Shown here: one piece after another, positions 57,516-64,000 of the stretch
Position numbering within the stretch: position 1 is the stretch's first letter
Layout: each line of letters begins with the position of its first letter
Source: Lachnospiraceae bacterium
GTDB lineage: Bacteria; Bacillota; Clostridia; Lachnospirales; Lachnospiraceae
Direction of reading: 5' to 3'
Assembly: GCA_015057085.1 (NCBI GenBank)
Contig: SVFB01000010.1
Location: 1 to 64,000 of the forward strand
DNA length: 64,000 nucleotides
Position numbers and translations under genes: made by a program
The notes under the pieces: generated by a model
What the model saw: only the letters and a program-made list of their open reading frames with translations
Databases searched by the model: none
What the model was told of the DNA's origin: nothing

Positions 57516-57516
<1 letters not shown>
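57301..57516 (+). CDS. yaaA: S4 domain RNA-binding protein (YaaA/RlbA-like)
   Basis: LGQALKKAGVVGSGVDAKFVIQDGQVRLNGEVETQRGKKL. Confidence 0.95.
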
Positions 57517-60525
<3,009 letters not shown>

Positions 60526-60554
60526 TACGAAGCGAAAAGTAGGAGAAACTATTA

Positions 60555-63077
60555 ATGGATGACAAGATTTTTGATCAAATTCAACATGTTGATTTGAAAA
60601 AAACCATGGAAACCTCTTATATCGATTATGCCATGAGTGTAATTGCTGCTCGTGCGCTACCTGATGTAAGAGATGGTTTAAAGCCGGTTCAAAGAAGAAT
60701 TTTATTCTCAATGAACGAGATGGGAAATACCTACGACAAACCGCATAAAAAATGTGCTCGTATTGTCGGTGATACAATGGGTAAATACCATCCACATGGT
60801 GATAGTTCAATTTACGGAGCTCTCGTATATATGGCACAGCCTTGGTCTCTTCGCTATCCAATGGTAGATGGTCATGGAAACTTTGGTTCTGTGGATGGAG
60901 ATGGCGCAGCTGCAATGCGATATACTGAAGCGCGACTTTCTAAAATCTCCGGATATATGATCGAAGATTTGGATAAAGATACTGTTGATTTCATGCCAAA
61001 CTATGATGAAACAGAGCAGGAACCGGTGGTACTTCCTTCTCGTATTCCAAATCTTTTGGTAAATGGAACAACCGGTATTGCTGTAGGTATGGCAACGAAT
61101 ATGCCACCGCATAACTTAAACGAAGCGATTCAGGCAGTTGTAAAACTCATCGATGATCATGTGGAAGGAAAAGAAACCACAATCGATGATTTGATGAAAA
61201 TCGTAAAAGGACCGGATTTCCCAACCGGTGGAATTATCATGGGAACTTCCGGAATCAATGAAGCATATCGCACCGGTCGTGGTAAAATTCGCGTCCGTGC
61301 AGTAACAGATATAGAACCGATGGAAAATGGTAAGAATCGAATTGTCGTAACCGAGCTTCCATATTTGGTAAATAAAGCAAAATTGATTGAAAAGATTGCA
61401 GAGCTTCACAAGGAAAAGAAGATTGATGGAATCACAGATTTGCGTGATGAATCAGACCGCGAAGGTCTTCGTGTGGTTATCGAGCTTCGTCGCGATGTGA
61501 ACCCTTCAGTAGTATTGAATTTGCTTTATAAGCATACACAGTTGCAGGATACATTTGGTGTAATCAATCTTGCACTTGTCAACGGACAGCCAAAGGTTTT
61601 AAATCTCTATGAATTGTTGAAATGTTATTTGCTTCATCAGGAAGAAGTAGTAACCAGAAGAACACAATTCGATTTAAATAAGGCTGAGGCAAGAGCTCAT
61701 ATTGTAGAAGGCTTGATTATTGCTCAGGATAATATCGATGAAGTAATCAAGATTATTCGTGCCAGCCAGACAACTGCTGAAGCGCAGACAAATTTAATGG
61801 AGCGTTTTGCATTAACAGAGATTCAAGCGAAGAATATCGTTGAGATGAGGCTTCGTGCGTTGACAGGTTTAGAGCGCGAAAAGTTAGAAGCAGAATATAA
61901 GAGCTTACAGGAACAGATCGCATACTTTAAAGCAATTCTTGCTGATAAGAATAAATTACTCGGTGTCATCAAAGATGAGATTCTTGCAATTGCAAACAAA
62001 TACGGCGATGATCGCAAGACTCAGATTGGTTATGATGAATATGATGTATCCATGGAAGATTTGATTCCGGAGACCAATACTGTTATCACAATGACAAAGG
62101 TTGGTTACATTAAGCGTATGAGCACTGAACATTTCAAGAGTCAGCATCGTGGAGGTAAGGGAATCAAAGGAATGGAGACAATCCAGGATGATTATATTGT
62201 GGAAATGTTAATGACCACATCTCATCATTATCTGATGTTCTTTACCAATACAGGTCGTGTTTATCGCATTAAGGCATACGAGATTCCGGAAGCAAGCAGA
62301 ACCTCAAGAGGAACAGCACTTATCAATATCATTCCTCTTCAGCCGGGCGAAAAGATTACGGCTATGATTCCAATTAAGGAATATGGCGAGGACCAGTATT
62401 TATTCATGGCAACCAGAAACGGAATCGTAAAAAAGACTCCGCTTATGGATTATGCAAATATTCGTAAGAATGGTCTTGCTGCAATTAATCTTCGAGATGA
62501 TGATAAATTAATCGAAGTAAAAGTAACGGATAATGAGCAGGAGATTCTCCTGTTTACAGAATATGGACAGTGCATCCGATTCAAGGAAACAGATGTAAGA
62601 ACCACCGGACGAACAACAATGGGTGTTATCGGTATGAATCTTGCAGATGGAGATAAAGTGATTGCAATGACTTTGGTAAAAGATGCGGAAGCAGTCATTT
62701 TAGTTTCAAAGAATGGACTCGGAAAATGTACTTATGTAAAGGAATTTAGTACACAAAACCGTGGTGGTAAGGGTGTGAAATGCTATAAGATTACCGAAAA
62801 GACAGGAAATCTTGTAGGAGTGAAATCTGTTCAAAAAGAAGATGAACTGATGCTTATCACAACAGGCGGAATCATCATTCGAATCCGTGTAAATGAGACT
62901 GCAATTTTAGGTCGAATCACAAGCGGAGTCAAACTGATTGATTTAGCAGATGATGTAGAAGTTGCCAGTGTAGCGCTTGTAGTGGAAGACAAAAGTCTGA
63001 TGCCTCCGGAGGAAGAACCATCGGAAGATGAATCAAGCGATGAATCATCAGAGGAAACTAAAGAATCAAATGAATAA
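60555..63077 (+). CDS. gyrA: DNA gyrase subunit A
   Basis: [62 protein letters not shown] GyrA box. Confidence 0.99.
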   Translation: MDDKIFDQIQHVDLKKTMETSYIDYAMSVIAARALPDVRDGLKPVQRRILFSMNEMGNTYDKPHKKCARIVGDTMGKYHPHGDSSIYGALVYMAQPWSLRYPMVDGHGNFGSVDGDGAAAMRYTEARLSKISGYMIEDLDKDTVDFMPNYDETEQEPVVLPSRIPNLLVNGTTGIAVGMATNMPPHNLNEAIQAVVKLIDDHVEGKETTIDDLMKIVKGPDFPTGGIIMGTSGINEAYRTGRGKIRVRAVTDIEPMENGKNRIVVTELPYLVNKAKLIEKIAELHKEKKIDGITDLRDESDREGLRVVIELRRDVNPSVVLNLLYKHTQLQDTFGVINLALVNGQPKVLNLYELLKCYLLHQEEVVTRRTQFDLNKAEARAHIVEGLIIAQDNIDEVIKIIRASQTTAEAQTNLMERFALTEIQAKNIVEMRLRALTGLEREKLEAEYKSLQEQIAYFKAILADKNKLLGVIKDEILAIANKYGDDRKTQIGYDEYDVSMEDLIPETNTVITMTKVGYIKRMSTEHFKSQHRGGKGIKGMETIQDDYIVEMLMTTSHHYLMFFTNTGRVYRIKAYEIPEASRTSRGTALINIIPLQPGEKITAMIPIKEYGEDQYLFMATRNGIVKKTPLMDYANIRKNGLAAINLRDDDKLIEVKVTDNEQEILLFTEYGQCIRFKETDVRTTGRTTMGVIGMNLADGDKVIAMTLVKDAEAVILVSKNGLGKCTYVKEFSTQNRGGKGVKCYKITEKTGNLVGVKSVQKEDELMLITTGGIIIRIRVNETAILGRITSGVKLIDLADDVEVASVALVVEDKSLMPPEEEPSEDESSDESSEETKESNE

Positions 63078-63079
63078 AT

Positions 63080-63134
63080 CTATCCTCGCGGAGCGTTTAT
63101 CTCAGTCGGAGATTGTAACTCCGACTGAGATAAA
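63080..63134 (+). repeat. Dispersed structured repeat, copy R6 (truncated: core + hairpin 3)
   Basis: TATCCTCGCGGAGCG then TTTATCTCAGTCGGAG attgtaa CTCCGACTGAGATAAA (16 bp perfect). Confidence 0.85.
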
Positions 63135-63135
63135 T

Positions 63136-63158
63136 GGGGGCAGGATTAACCTGCCCCC
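63136..63158 (+). terminator. GC-rich hairpin downstream of gyrA and repeat R6
   Basis: GGGGGCAGG ATTAA CCTGCCCCC; no clear U-run. Confidence 0.45.
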
Positions 63159-63202
63159 ATCTATGTAGAGAGAGTCTTAACAAAAGTCAACTTGGAGTAA
63201 GA

Positions 63203-64000
63203 ATGATAAGAGAGATACAGACAAGCACAATTACAGAAACAGTAAGAGAAATGTGCATCCAGATTAATCATAATCTTTCAGATGATATGAAAGAGATGTT
63301 AAGCAGTGCAATGCAGACAGAAAAGTCAGAGTTGGGAAGAAAAATACTCGGACAGCTTCAAGAAAATTTAAAAATTGCTGAAACCGAAATGATTCCGATT
63401 TGTCAGGATACGGGAATGGCAGTCTTTTTTGTTGAAGTAGGACAGGATGTACATGTAACAGGTGGATTATTGGAAGATGCCATCAATGAAGGCGTGCGAC
63501 AAGGATACACGGACGGATTTTTGCGAAAATCTGTTGTCAAAGATCCGCTGATTCGTGAGAATACAAAAGATAATACCCCTGCAATTATTCACTATTCAAT
63601 CGTTGCGGGAGAACATATCAAAATCACATTTGCACCGAAGGGATTCGGAAGCGAGAATATGAGCCAGGTATTTATGCTAAAACCGGCAGATGGAATTGAA
63701 GGTGTGAAGAATGCTGTACTAAAGGCTGTGAAAGATGCCGGTCCAAATGCTTGCCCACCAATGGTTGTGGGTGTCGGTGTCGGCGGAGACTTTGAAAAAT
63801 GCGCAATTCTTGCAAAGAAAGCACTCACAAGAGAAGCCGGAACGCATTCAGAAACTCCTTATGTCGCTGATATGGAGAGAGAGTTGCTGGAGAGAATCAA
63901 CAAAACAGGTATCGGTCCGGGAGGATTAGGTGGAACGACCACTGCATTTGCAGTTAATATCAATACCTATCCAACGCATATTGCGGGACTTCCGGTAGCG
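63203..64000 (+). CDS. Fumarate hydratase alpha subunit (class I Fe-S type), truncated by window end
   Basis: Read directly: MIREIQTSTITETVREMCIQINHNL...EMIPICQDTGMAVFFVEVG...NTPAIIHYSIVAGEHIKITFAPKGFGSENMS; open at the window edge so not in the ORF track. Confidence 0.93.
   Translation, partial: MIREIQTSTITETVREMCIQINHNLSDDMKEMLSSAMQTEKSELGRKILGQLQENLKIAETEMIPICQDTGMAVFFVEVGQDVHVTGGLLEDAINEGVRQGYTDGFLRKSVVKDPLIRENTKDNTPAIIHYSIVAGEHIKITFAPKGFGSENMSQVFMLKPADGIEGVKNAVLKAVKDAGPNACPPMVVGVGVGGDFEKCAILAKKALTREAGTHSETPYVADMERELLERINKTGIGPGGLGGTTTAFAVNINTYPTHIAGLPVA

Overview
The window looks like the replication-origin region of a Clostridia (Lachnospiraceae-like) chromosome. The right half is the conserved oriC block: parB-parA, degU/degS-type regulators, rsmG-mnmG-mnmE-jag-yidC-yidD-rnpA-rpmH <- oriC -> dnaA-dnaN-yaaA-recF-gyrB-gyrA, then a truncated fumarase alpha gene. 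The left half holds an oligopeptide ABC/hydrolase/aminotransferase locus with two LysR genes, a galactan-utilisation locus (GH53, CBM61-like lipoprotein, MalEFG-like ABC, LacI), rpsF-ssb-rpsR, a rsmI-trmN6-ricT-holB-yaaR-gmk-like-decarboxylase operon, an AbiE-like pair and two tRNAs. The observations I rate highest are: (1) a dispersed family of intergenic structured repeats (six copies found by eye). It has a nearly invariant core, GCATCCTCGCGGAGCGTTTA, flanked by hairpins whose sequences change in a compensatory way, and two copies carry mutually exclusive 3' arms. (2) An in-frame TrmB (tRNA m7G46 methyltransferase)-D,D-carboxypeptidase fusion ORF with an internal signal-peptide-like segment. 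(3) A gene-free ~1.7 kb segment between parA and degU with three parS-type sites, two repeat copies and a 14-bp tandem repeat. (4) A CBM61-like lipoprotein/GH53 pair that looks like one enzyme split by a 1-nt frame change. (5) A probable group II intron 5' end immediately after a terminator hairpin at the left edge. All calls were made by reading the sequence; no database search was run.
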